Source: Corynebacterium aquatimens (lineage in GTDB: Bacteria; Actinomycetota; Actinomycetes; Mycobacteriales; Mycobacteriaceae). Taken from it: 64,000 nucleotides of DNA. The notes beneath the pieces are model-generated. The model was not told the origin of the DNA. It was given only the letters and a program-made list of their open reading frames with translations, and made no database searches. The translations under genes were made by a program, and so were the position numbers. The first letter of the stretch is position 1; each line of letters begins with the position of its first letter. The stretch is taken from the NCBI RefSeq assembly GCF_030408395.1, contig NZ_CP046980.1, forward strand, positions 620,001 to 684,000, given 5' to 3'. Positions 52,507 through 60,702 of this stretch are shown piece by piece.

Positions 52507-53094
52507 TCAGCTCCAGTCGAAGCGCTTGCGCAGGCTATCGGCAATGCGCTCGAAGCGGCGGGGAGGAAACAGTGTTCCGCGGCGGCGCACATTGTCTTCC
52601 GGGATAGACAACACCTTGTCCAGACGTACCCAGCACGGGGTTCCGGATGCCTGCCATTCCCCGCTGCCGATCGGCAGCCAGTCTTCATCATCGGTGTGGT
52701 TTTCATTCGCTGAAATCAACAGGCCTAGCACTTCGTGCCGGTCGCGGCCCACCACAAGCATCGACCTCTCTTGCGGAGGATCTGTCGGCGGGCTGAACCA
52801 CACGACTTCACCCGATTCTGCTTGGCCGTCCATATCGGGGGCGTAAAAGATATTGCGTGACATCGTCGCGGTGGGGATGACCTCAATGTGCGCAACCGGC
52901 AGATCACTTAATTTCTCGGAGGTGTTCCCCAGGCGCTCGTTGAGCAGGTCTAATCCTTGATCAAGTGCCGATGTGTCTCGACGGCGGCGGTCAAGGCGGT
53001 GCTTCGCATGAGGTGGCTCATTGGTGGCACCGTCGTGGGCGCGCCAAGACCGAATCATCTTCGGTGGAAAGAACTTAGGTAGCCGCACGCCCAT
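52507..53094 (-). CDS. PemK/MazF-fold protein
   Basis: 195 residues. Residues ~85-165 (GEVVWFSPPTDPPQERSMLVVGRDRHEVLGLLIS) follow the PemK/MazF barrel pattern. The first ~70 residues are a basic helical leader absent from free toxins. No antitoxin gene is adjacent, and the gene sits in a conserved housekeeping area, so a plain toxin-antitoxin role is doubtful. An RNA-binding or RNase role is possible. Confidence 0.7.
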   Translation of the reverse strand: MGVRLPKFFPPKMIRSWRAHDGATNEPPHAKHRLDRRRRDTSALDQGLDLLNERLGNTSEKLSDLPVAHIEVIPTATMSRNIFYAPDMDGQAESGEVVWFSPPTDPPQERSMLVVGRDRHEVLGLLISANENHTDDEDWLPIGSGEWQASGTPCWVRLDKVLSIPEDNVRRRGTLFPPRRFERIADSLRKRFDWS

Positions 53095-53126
53095 ACTGAA
53101 GTAATCTACGGTTCAATCGCGCAGAT

Positions 53127-53825
53127 TTACACCCCGCCAGCCTCAATCTGCCGGATCAATTCACGGGTGGGTACTAACGCGGAAGGGTCGTTGTGGTCCC
53201 GGGCGGTGCGGGCGTCCGTTAGAGCGCGGAGCGTGAGCGCACGCCAGCGTTGCGGGGTGAGGCCAAAATCGTTGGCCGCGCAGTAGTTGTACAAGCCGAC
53301 GCAGTTGGCCAGTACATCGCGCTCTTCTGCGCTGAGAGTGTTCGTGTCAGCAAAAAACACGGGTAGTGCGCGGTGGTTCTGGGCAAATGAACGATTCAAA
53401 CGCCGGTACTGCGGGTGCCCGGTGATCATGTCCACGCCTTCTTTCACACCTAGAGCGGCGCTTGCGAAAAACGCCACAAAGGATGCGAAAGCGGTGCCAA
53501 GAGAGAGAACCAACAGTTGCCAGGACAGTGCAAAGAGCGCGGCGATAAAACTTACGCCGGTGGCTACTAACAAAACGCCGGCGAGGAGCAGCACCCACTT
53601 CGCAACCGATTTCTTCCGCGCCGGGGCATTGCGCATGTCTTCGGCTTCCAAGAACGCATCAAGTTCAGCCGGGGAAGTAAAAACGTGCGCCGAGGAGCCG
53701 TCGATAAGCGTGCGAGCACTACGTGGCATCGCGAACAGTGTGAAGTCCTGAGGGAAAAGCTCCACCGAGGCATCCCAATCGCCAAGGTCGCCGAACCGCG
53801 CGGGCATATTGTGTGTAGGTGTCAC
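53127..53825 (-). CDS. Two-helix membrane protein, function unknown
   Basis: 232 residues from the GTG at 53825, chosen because AAAGGGAG lies just upstream; longer in-frame starts at 53861-53909 have no such site. A soluble start (FGDLGDWDASVELFPQDFTLFAMPRSARTLIDG) is followed by two adjacent membrane helices (residues ~75-120, WVLLLAGVLLVATGV and SWQLLVLSLGTAFASFVAFFAS) and a cytoplasmic helical end. It is divergent from lepA. No family recognised. Confidence 0.75.
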   Translation of the reverse strand: MTPTHNMPARFGDLGDWDASVELFPQDFTLFAMPRSARTLIDGSSAHVFTSPAELDAFLEAEDMRNAPARKKSVAKWVLLLAGVLLVATGVSFIAALFALSWQLLVLSLGTAFASFVAFFASAALGVKEGVDMITGHPQYRRLNRSFAQNHRALPVFFADTNTLSAEERDVLANCVGLYNYCAANDFGLTPQRWRALTLRALTDARTARDHNDPSALVPTRELIRQIEAGGV

Positions 53826-53959
53826 GGGCTCCCTTTCGTGGTTTAGCTTCAGGTCAAGCATGCTCATTCGTACATAGAAACGTCGCTGGGGCCGGAAACA
53901 TTCCGTCAACGGGGCGAAAGTGCGCCTGGGGCGGGCGATGCTGTTAGATTGTTAGCGTT

Positions 53960-55804
53960 ATGACGAATTTTGCGGTTGAAACGTTCACGGACCCAGCGCG
54001 GATCCGCAATTTCTGCATCATTGCTCACATCGACCACGGCAAGTCCACGCTGGCAGACCGCATTTTGCAGCTGTCCAACGTGGTGGATGCGCGCGACATG
54101 CGTGACCAGTACTTGGACAACATGGACATTGAGCGTGAGCGCGGTATCACCATCAAAGCGCAGAACGTGCGCCTGCCGTGGATCCCTCAAAGTGGCACCC
54201 ACCAGGGGGAGAACATGGTGCTGCAGATGATTGACACCCCGGGCCACGTCGACTTCTCCTACGAAGTCTCCCGCGCCCTCGAGGCGTGTGAAGGCGCAAT
54301 TTTGCTTGTCGACGCAGCCCAAGGCATTGAAGCGCAGACCCTAGCCAACCTGTATATGGCGATGGACAATGACCTTGAGATCATCCCGGTGTTGAACAAG
54401 ATTGATCTGCCCGCGGCTGATCCGGACAAGTACGCCGAAGAAATCGCGCACATCATTGGGTGTGAGGTCGATGAAGTTCTGCGCGTCTCAGGCAAAACCG
54501 GCCAAGGTGTGCCGGAGCTTTTGGACAAGGTCGTTGAGCTGATTCCGCCGCCGACCTCTGAGCACGGCGCCGACGCGCCTGCACGCGCGCTGATCTTCGA
54601 CTCCGTGTATGACACGTTCCGTGGCGTGGTGACGTACGTGCGCATGATGGACGGCAAGCTCACGCCAGGTCAAAAAATCAAGATGATGAACACTTCGGTG
54701 ACGCACGACGCCTTGGAAATCGGCGTGGTCTCGCCCACGATGACGAAGACGAAGGGGCTTGGCCCGGGCGAAGTCGGCTACCTAATCACCGGCGTGAAGG
54801 ACGTGCGCGAAACCCGCGTCGGTGACACCGTGACCTGGGCGAACAAGGGTGCTGAGGAACCTTTGGCGGGCTTCGAAGAGGTCAAGCCGATGGTCTACTC
54901 CGGCCTGTTCCCGGTGAGCCAGGAAGACTTCCCCGCGCTGCGTGAGAGCTTGGAAAAGCTTCAGCTTAACGACGCTTCGTTGACGTGGGAACCGGAGACC
55001 TCCGTGGCGCTGGGCTTTGGTTTCCGCTGCGGATTCCTGGGCCTGCTCCACATGGAAATCACTCGTGACCGACTAGAACGCGAGTTTGACCTTGACCTGA
55101 TTTCCACGGCGCCATCGGTGACGTACCGCGTGATTGCGGAGGACGGCACCGAAAGCTACGTGCACAACCCATCTGACTGGCCCGGCGGAAAACTCCAAGA
55201 GGTCTACGAACCAACGGTGAACATGACCATCATCGTTCCGCAGGAATTTGTGGGAACCACGATGGAGCTCTGCCAAACCAAGCGCGGCCAGATGAAGAAC
55301 ATGGAGTACCTCTCTGAGGACCGCGTTGAACTGCGCTACATTATGCCGCTTGGTGAAATCATCTTTGATTTCTTTGACATGCTGAAATCCCGCACCAAGG
55401 GTTACGCGTCTTTGAACTATGAGGAAGCCGGCGAGCAGGCCGCCAACCTGGTGAAGGTGGATATCCTTCTGCAGGGCGAACCCGTGGACGCGTTCAGTGC
55501 CATCGTCCACCGTGATTCTGCTCAGTGGTACGGCAACAAGATGACCAAGAAGCTGAAGGAACTCATCCCGCGCCAGCAGTTTGAAGTTCCCGTCCAGGCC
55601 GCGATCGGCTCCAAGATCATCGCTCGCGAGAACATCCGTGCACTGCGCAAGGACGTCTTGTCCAAGTGCTACGGCGGTGACATTTCGCGTAAACGCAAAC
55701 TGCTGGAAAAGCAGAAAGCCGGTAAGAAGCGCATGAAGGCTATCGGCTCCGTCACGGTTCCGCAGGAAGCTTTCGTCGCCGCACTTTCGACGGACGAGGA
55801 GTAA
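53960..55804 (+). CDS. lepA: Elongation factor 4 (LepA)
   Basis: 614 residues. G1 [15 protein letters not shown]3 [12 protein letters not shown] and G4 NKID are followed by the EF-G-like domains and the LepA-specific C-terminal domain ([33 protein letters not shown]). It acts on stalled or back-translocating ribosomes and in 30S assembly. No Shine-Dalgarno is visible; TAGATT (53945-53950) ends 9 nt before the ATG, which fits a leaderless transcript. Confidence 0.97.
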   Translation: MTNFAVETFTDPARIRNFCIIAHIDHGKSTLADRILQLSNVVDARDMRDQYLDNMDIERERGITIKAQNVRLPWIPQSGTHQGENMVLQMIDTPGHVDFSYEVSRALEACEGAILLVDAAQGIEAQTLANLYMAMDNDLEIIPVLNKIDLPAADPDKYAEEIAHIIGCEVDEVLRVSGKTGQGVPELLDKVVELIPPPTSEHGADAPARALIFDSVYDTFRGVVTYVRMMDGKLTPGQKIKMMNTSVTHDALEIGVVSPTMTKTKGLGPGEVGYLITGVKDVRETRVGDTVTWANKGAEEPLAGFEEVKPMVYSGLFPVSQEDFPALRESLEKLQLNDASLTWEPETSVALGFGFRCGFLGLLHMEITRDRLEREFDLDLISTAPSVTYRVIAEDGTESYVHNPSDWPGGKLQEVYEPTVNMTIIVPQEFVGTTMELCQTKRGQMKNMEYLSEDRVELRYIMPLGEIIFDFFDMLKSRTKGYASLNYEEAGEQAANLVKVDILLQGEPVDAFSAIVHRDSAQWYGNKMTKKLKELIPRQQFEVPVQAAIGSKIIARENIRALRKDVLSKCYGGDISRKRKLLEKQKAGKKRMKAIGSVTVPQEAFVAALSTDEE

Positions 55805-55809
55805 CCACC

Positions 55810-56247
55810 ATGGCTGACACCCCCACCGGTCCGGAGGACACCAACAACCTTCCCGGCAGCGCCGGGGCTGTCCCGGACGACGTCCAAGCGTTCGCCGCAA
55901 AGCTCTTCGACCTTGCCCGCAACGGCGATGCCAGCCTGCTCGACTACATCGACGCTGGCGTTGACGTGGACATGACCAACCAGGACGGCAACTCTTTTTT
56001 GATGCTTGCCGCGTATTCCGGCCACGCCGACCTGGTGGCGGCGCTTGCCGCACGCGGCGCTAACCCCGACAAAACCAACGAGCGGGGCCAAACCCCAATC
56101 GCCGGCGCTGTGTTCAAGAAAGAAGACGCCGTCATCGATGCGCTTCTTACCGCCGGCGCCGACCCGACGCTGGGCACTCCCGACGCCATCGCCACTGCCC
56201 AGATGTTCGGTCGCGACGATCTGGTGCAACGTTTCACGGGTGCTTAA
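55810..56247 (+). CDS. Ankyrin-repeat protein
   Basis: 145 residues. Three ankyrin-like repeats cover most of it: NGDASLLDYIDAGVDVDMTNQDGNSFLMLAAYSG, HADLVAALAARGANPDKTNERGQTPIAGAVFKK and a third ending AGADPTLGTPDAIATAQMFGR. It starts 5 nt after lepA, so it is co-transcribed. It is predicted cytoplasmic and probably acts as a protein-binding partner; the target is unknown. Confidence 0.88.
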   Translation: MADTPTGPEDTNNLPGSAGAVPDDVQAFAAKLFDLARNGDASLLDYIDAGVDVDMTNQDGNSFLMLAAYSGHADLVAALAARGANPDKTNERGQTPIAGAVFKKEDAVIDALLTAGADPTLGTPDAIATAQMFGRDDLVQRFTGA

Positions 56248-56350
56248 AACCGCCCACCCCCAACCTAGCGCCAACCCGCGACCTCGGTCTTACCTCCATC
56301 CCCACCCCTCCGCCCAACCTCCATCGAGCACCAACTCCTAAACCCCAACT

Positions 56351-56481
56351 CAAATCATCGGTTTTAGTTTCCGTCGGAACCTATAAGCGCAAGCGAAGTT
56401 GGCCAGGAAGGCTGGAAATTGCCGTTTTTCGTGTTTTTCGGGGGCTCCCGGCCAACTTCGCTTTGGCTTATATGTTGCCGC
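56351..56481. repeat. Inverted-repeat element E3, copy A
   Basis: Arms of 23 bp (56382-56404 and 56450-56472; ends TATAAGC, inner side AAGCGAAGTTGGCC) with two mismatches enclose a 45-nt core containing CCGTTTTTCG. About 30 further bases on the left are shared with copy B at 56670. Confidence 0.9.
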
Positions 56482-56669
56482 GTGGAGGATTGCCGTACGG
56501 CTTGGCCGGGACAGCGACATGGCGTCTCGCAGCCGATTCCAGCTATGGGTAGGTACGTCCGCCCCCAGACCGCCTCGGATCTGGCCCGATCTGACACGGA
56601 TATCCTCGGACCGATTCGAGTCCCTCCCGCTCGGCGCCGAGTCTCGCCCGCTCGGCTCTTCCCCGGCTT

Positions 56670-56800
56670 AAAATCGTCGGTTTTGGTTTCTGATGAAACT
56701 TATAAGCGCAAGCGAAGTTGGCCAGGAAGGCTGGAAAATGCCGTTTTTCGCGTTTTTCGGGGGCTCCCGGCCAACTTCGCTTTGGCTTATATGTTGCCGT
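56670..56800. repeat. Inverted-repeat element E3, copy B
   Basis: Direct repeat of copy A, 319 bp downstream, with arms at 56701-56723 and 56769-56791 and a 45-nt core that differs at only a few bases. The ~190 bases between the copies hold no gene I can support. Confidence 0.9.
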
Positions 56801-56814
56801 GGGCAGGATCGTCG

Positions 56815-56940
56815 AACGGAGAGCAAGGGGGTGCTGGCGGGTGCTGCGGGGGTGCTGCTGGGCGCTGGCGGGTGCTGGGGGGGTGCTGCTGGGCGATGTG
56901 GGGGCGCTGCTGGGCGATGTGGGGGCGCTGTTGGGCACTC
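56815..56940 (+). repeat. G-rich tandem repeats before the peptidase gene
   Basis: Short G-rich direct repeats: GGGTGCTG recurs, and CTGCTGGGCGATGTGGGGG occurs twice in tandem near 56886 and 56907. Like the tract at 21.65-21.81 kb it directly follows an inverted-repeat element cluster and leads to the next gene. Confidence 0.75.
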
Positions 56941-56972
56941 TGCATATTCAACTGTTGGCCAAGGGTAGGCAA

Positions 56973-56988
56973 TATACTTGGCCGGGTG
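56973..56988 (+). promoter_or_regulatory. -10 element and leaderless GTG start of the peptidase gene
   Basis: TATACT (56973-56978) ends 7 nt before the GTG at 56986, the spacing expected when transcription begins at the start codon. No ribosome binding site is present. Confidence 0.55.
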
Positions 56989-58260
56989 TATTCAACGATC
57001 ATCCCGCCGAACATTTCGACCCGTGAGCATGTGCTGGAGGTTCCGTGGGCGCGGGAGGATCCGTCGTTAGGCAATTTTGAGCTCTTCGCGCGGGAGCTTT
57101 TTATCGACGACACGGCGCCGCCGCTGCTGTTCCTACAGGGTGGGCCGGGCAGTCCAGCGCCGCGGACGATGCTGGGGTGGATTCCGGAGGCGCTGAAGCG
57201 GCACCGGGTGTTCCTGCTTGATCAGCGGGGCACGGGGCGCTCAGGCAAGATTGATGCAACCACGCCTGAGTTAATCCGGGAGGAAATTCTGTCCCGACTT
57301 CGGTCGGTGGACGTCGTCGCGGATGCGGAGGACCTGCGCCGCGCCCTGGGATTTGAAAAGTGGGATATTCTGGGCAATTCCTTCGGCGCCTTGTGCGCTG
57401 GCAGCTATTTGTCCTACTACCCGGACGGGGTTGGTCGGGCGTATCTCACCGGGGCGGTGCCGCAGCTGGGGTGGGAGATTGATGACTACAACGCCAAGAC
57501 CTTTGACCTGCTGGAAACGAAGCACCTGGCGTTCTATGACGCGGTGCCGTGGGCCGAGGCGAGGATCCGGGAGGTGTGCCACCACTTGGACAACTCGGAC
57601 GAGCGCATGCCAACGGGGGAGCGGCTCAGCTCCCAGCGGTTCCGGTTCCTCGGCGTCGCGTTGGGTGAGGAATACGGGATGCATGCGCTGGCGACCATTT
57701 TGGAAGCCCCGTTTCACAACCGCGGCGGTGAAAAACGCTTGCGCCCAGATTTCAAGGCAATGGTGGGCTGGCGGGTCAGCGTGGAAACGAACCCGCTGTG
57801 GCCGGTGATCCATGAAACGCTTTTTGGCGGCGTCCAAGAGGGCCCAAGTAACTGGTCGGCGGAGCGGGTCGCAGCCGAGCATGAGGGGTTCCACAGTGAT
57901 GCGGATCCGACGGGGGACGGCAAGTTCTACCTAACCGGGAACCATTTCTTCCGCTACCACTTTGAGGAGGATCCGGCGTTGCGGGCGTTCAAACCGGTCG
58001 TCGAAAAGCTTGCGGCGCGAAGCGACTGGGTGGCCACGTTTGATCAACAGCAACTGGTGGACAATACCGTGCCGACTGCGATTGAACTCTACGAACCGGA
58101 TATGTTTGTGCCGTTCGACTTCGCGGTGGAAAACGCGGCGCGGATCGGCAGTGCCGTGGTGAACACGCACCCGACGTGGGAGCACGACGCGATGTATCTC
58201 CACGGGGAGGAGATCTTCCCCACTCTGGCGGGGATGCTGGACCGCGCGGCGGGCGCTTAA
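56986..58260 (+). CDS. pip: Prolyl iminopeptidase-like alpha/beta hydrolase (S33)
   Basis: 424 residues from the leaderless-type GTG at 56986; the frame is open further upstream but only through the repeats. LLFLQGGPGSPAPR is the oxyanion HGGPG-type motif, LLDQRGTGRSG follows, and the nucleophile Ser is in WDILGNSFGALCAGSYL. The catalytic His is probably that in NTHPTWEHDAM near the end. It would release N-terminal proline or other residues from peptides in the cytoplasm. Neighbours on the right are transcribed toward it, so it stands alone. Confidence 0.88.
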   Translation: MYSTIIPPNISTREHVLEVPWAREDPSLGNFELFARELFIDDTAPPLLFLQGGPGSPAPRTMLGWIPEALKRHRVFLLDQRGTGRSGKIDATTPELIREEILSRLRSVDVVADAEDLRRALGFEKWDILGNSFGALCAGSYLSYYPDGVGRAYLTGAVPQLGWEIDDYNAKTFDLLETKHLAFYDAVPWAEARIREVCHHLDNSDERMPTGERLSSQRFRFLGVALGEEYGMHALATILEAPFHNRGGEKRLRPDFKAMVGWRVSVETNPLWPVIHETLFGGVQEGPSNWSAERVAAEHEGFHSDADPTGDGKFYLTGNHFFRYHFEEDPALRAFKPVVEKLAARSDWVATFDQQQLVDNTVPTAIELYEPDMFVPFDFAVENAARIGSAVVNTHPTWEHDAMYLHGEEIFPTLAGMLDRAAGA

Positions 58261-59162
58261 CCGGGTAGCGTGTCAGCGGCCGTGGGGTAGGACGGTTGCG
58301 CGCCGGGGGTGGTCACCGCGTACGCGCCGACGCGGACAGCGAAGCGCACCGCGTCCGCGAGGCCATCACCCGTGACGAGTCTGTGGCACAGCGCGCCGGT
58401 GAACGCGTCGCCCGCGCCGACGGTGTCCACCGCGGTGACGGTGGGGCTGGGGACGTCCACGGGTGGCGCATCGCTCGTTGCAACGACCGCGCCGTGCGCC
58501 CCGAGGGTCACTACTACGGAGGAAAAACCAGCCGCCACCAGTGCGGTTGCCGCATCGTGTGAGTCCGCATGCCCCAGCATCCGCAGGACCAGTGCTGCCT
58601 CATGCTCGTTGACCACGAGGGGATCGGCCTGAAGCAGCGCGCCTTGGTCCACATCAATCACGGGGGCAAGGTTCACCACCACGCGCGTGGCGTGCGCACG
58701 CGCCAACTCGACAGCTGCGCGGAAGCCGTCGGCGGGGATTTCTCCCTGGAGAAGCAGAAGGTCGGCGTCGGCGATCGTCGCCGCGTGCGCTTCAACGAGG
58801 TGCTTATCGACGAAAGAGTTAGCTCCTGCTACCACCAAGATTGTGTTTTCACCATCATCTGCGACGGTGATGAGAGCTAAACCTGTGGGCGCGCTGACAG
58901 TGGTTACCCCCGAAAGGTCTACCCCGGTGGCGCGGAGGAGTTTCGTGGCTTCCTCGGCGTGCGCGTCGGCGCCCACCGCGCCGACAAGGTGCACTTGGCT
59001 TCCCAACAAAGCGGCGGCAAGCGCCTGGTTCGCACCTTTGCCACCTGGGGTTATCTCCCCGCCGCTGGCGAGAAGGGTTTCACCGGGGGCAGGGTGCCGG
59101 GGCGTACGGACGGTCAGGTCTGCGTTGATTGAGCCCACTACTGCGATGCTTCCAGGCGTCAT
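58257..59162 (-). CDS. rbsK: Ribokinase-family sugar kinase
   Basis: 301 residues from ATG at 59162. GSINADLTVRTPRHPAPGET, GGEITPGGKGANQALAAA and the C-terminal anion-hole motif VDTVGAGDAFTGAL are classic for ribokinase. It phosphorylates ribose or a related sugar. TACCCT lies 8 nt before the ATG, which fits a leaderless start. No sugar transporter is next to it. It is convergent with the peptidase gene and the two overlap by 4 nt at their ends. Confidence 0.92.
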   Translation of the reverse strand: MTPGSIAVVGSINADLTVRTPRHPAPGETLLASGGEITPGGKGANQALAAALLGSQVHLVGAVGADAHAEEATKLLRATGVDLSGVTTVSAPTGLALITVADDGENTILVVAGANSFVDKHLVEAHAATIADADLLLLQGEIPADGFRAAVELARAHATRVVVNLAPVIDVDQGALLQADPLVVNEHEAALVLRMLGHADSHDAATALVAAGFSSVVVTLGAHGAVVATSDAPPVDVPSPTVTAVDTVGAGDAFTGALCHRLVTGDGLADAVRFAVRVGAYAVTTPGAQPSYPTAADTLPG

Positions 59163-59316
59163 ACCGGACAAGGGTAGAGGTCCAGATGTCGGATATTTCG
59201 GAGAATTTTGAATTTTTCCGGCAGTGAACACACAAGTTTTTCTGAAGTTTACTAATTCGTTACCCAGACACGATAGTTTTATTTGCGACATTCCCCCGTT
59301 CGTACGAAGGAAGAAA

Positions 59317-60606
59317 ATGAAACGTCGTTTTTCTGCTCTGGTCGCTACCGGTTCCGCGGCCGCGATGCTGTCCACCGGCACCGTCCCTGCTGCTGACGCT
59401 CAGCCGCTTGGACACGTCAACCTGAACACCCGTCCTGGTTCCTCCCTCTCTGTTCCGCAGATGAAGGACCCGGGAACCGGTATTTCCACCGGTAAGGTTC
59501 CGGTTCAGCACCCAGGTGCTCCGGTTCCGGTTCCGTTCAGCCCGGACTACCTCACCGGCTACGTCTCTGACGTCTCCTCCTACGAGTACGGAATCTACGA
59601 AGAGGTCGTCCGCTGCTTCCACGACATCAAGACTAATCAGCCTGGCACCCGCCAGTACAACCTGGACAAGGTCATCCAGGTCAACAACTCCGCCACCCCG
59701 GACCGTATCCGCGCAGCTCAGATTGACGCTGTTGTGTCCAGCAACGGTCTGCTCGAGGTCATGGCTGAGGGTCTCGGCCCTGAGTTCGCCCGCCATTTCC
59801 GCGCAGCGCTGGCTGAGGGCCGCCTGCCCAAGACTGAGTTCCTGCTCAGCAACGGCTACCTAGCTCGCTCCGGCGGTATTGCATCCTCCACCTTCGCCGA
59901 GAAGGAATGGTTCGCGTACCCGCGTCCGTTCAACGTCGCTCCGGGTGCCATCAAGCGCTACAACCCTCCGGGCAAGGACATCTACCCGAAGTCCAAGGCA
60001 TTCCCGTCTGGCCACACCAACCAGGCAACCCTGATCACCACCCTGCTCGCATACCTGATCCCAGAGGCTGCTCCGCAGCTCTACCTGCGTGGTTCTGAGG
60101 CTGGTCAGAGCCGTATGGTCCTGGGTGTCCACTACCCGCTGGACGTTATCGGTGGCCGCATGACCGGCCAGGCTGCTGCTGCAGACCGCCTGAACGACCC
60201 GAAGATGCGCAACGCTCTTGACCAGGCTTCCGCTGAGATCCGTGCTGAGATGAAGTGGCGCACCGGCAAGGACATTGCCACCCTGGTTCGCACCACCGCG
60301 CCATACGCGTCCACCGCTGACGCCCAGCGCACCTACCGTGAGCGCCTGGACTACGGTTTCCCGAAGGTCTACAACCGTGACGCACGTATGATCGTGCCGC
60401 AGGCTGCTCCGACCCTGCTGGCTAGCCGCTACCCGAACCTGAACCACGAGCAGCGCCGCCAGATCCTGGAGCAGACCGCTCTTCCGGCTGGTCACCCGCT
60501 TGACTGGCAGGGCCCGAAGGGTTCCTGGCAGCGCCTGGACCTGGTTGCAGCGTCCACCGCGAAGTACCGCGTGAACCCGAACGGCTCCGTCACCGTTCTG
60601 CGCTAA
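59317..60606 (+). CDS. Secreted PAP2-type (class A) acid phosphatase
   Basis: 429 residues. Sec signal MKRRFSALVATGSAAAMLSTGTVPAADAQ. The three-part phosphatase signature is complete: KEWFAYPRP (K-x6-RP), PSGHTNQ, and SRMVLGVHYPLDV (SRx5HxxxD). It is a vanadium-haloperoxidase-fold phosphatase acting outside the cell on phosphomonoesters. GAAGGAAG precedes the ATG. Codon use is strongly biased, like phoD, so it is probably highly expressed. Confidence 0.93.
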   Translation: MKRRFSALVATGSAAAMLSTGTVPAADAQPLGHVNLNTRPGSSLSVPQMKDPGTGISTGKVPVQHPGAPVPVPFSPDYLTGYVSDVSSYEYGIYEEVVRCFHDIKTNQPGTRQYNLDKVIQVNNSATPDRIRAAQIDAVVSSNGLLEVMAEGLGPEFARHFRAALAEGRLPKTEFLLSNGYLARSGGIASSTFAEKEWFAYPRPFNVAPGAIKRYNPPGKDIYPKSKAFPSGHTNQATLITTLLAYLIPEAAPQLYLRGSEAGQSRMVLGVHYPLDVIGGRMTGQAAAADRLNDPKMRNALDQASAEIRAEMKWRTGKDIATLVRTTAPYASTADAQRTYRERLDYGFPKVYNRDARMIVPQAAPTLLASRYPNLNHEQRRQILEQTALPAGHPLDWQGPKGSWQRLDLVAASTAKYRVNPNGSVTVLR

Positions 60607-60660
60607 ACCGGTTTCAACCCAACCTCCCTCCACCAACGTGGGGGATGGTGGAAGGTGAAT

Positions 60661-60682
60661 GGCCCGCGAAAGCGGGCCTTTT
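60661..60682 (+). terminator. Terminator of the acid phosphatase gene
   Basis: GGCCCGC-GAAA-GCGGGCC followed by TTTT: a 7-bp perfect stem with a stable tetraloop. Confidence 0.92.
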
Positions 60683-60702
60683 GGCGTTTCTAGGCGCGCG
60701 AC

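Larger units (their letters stand above)
1968..58812. repeat. Dispersed 11-mer GCTTATCGACG, 15 exact copies by eye
   Basis: Plus orientation starts: 1968, 8206, 16533, 24187, 29474, 30900, 48173, 58802. Complement orientation (CGTCGATAAGC) starts: 4940, 8475, 12078, 35777, 38437, 48059, 53699. Ten-base matches occur at 36129 and 46332. All 15 lie inside genes. They are read as Leu-Ile-Asp, Val-Asp-Lys or Ser-Ile-Ser depending on frame and strand. Confidence 0.85.

Noticed and set aside
56419..56985. Long N-terminal extension of the peptidase gene across the E3 elements
   Set aside because: The extra 189 codons translate the repeats and the G-rich tract and show no domain. The GTG at 56986 with a -10 just upstream gives the normal family length.
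1968..58812. FtsK-orienting polar sequence (KOPS-like) as explanation of GCTTATCGACG
   Set aside because: Such words should point mostly one way within a replichore. Here orientation is 8 against 7, sometimes reversed within 300 bp.
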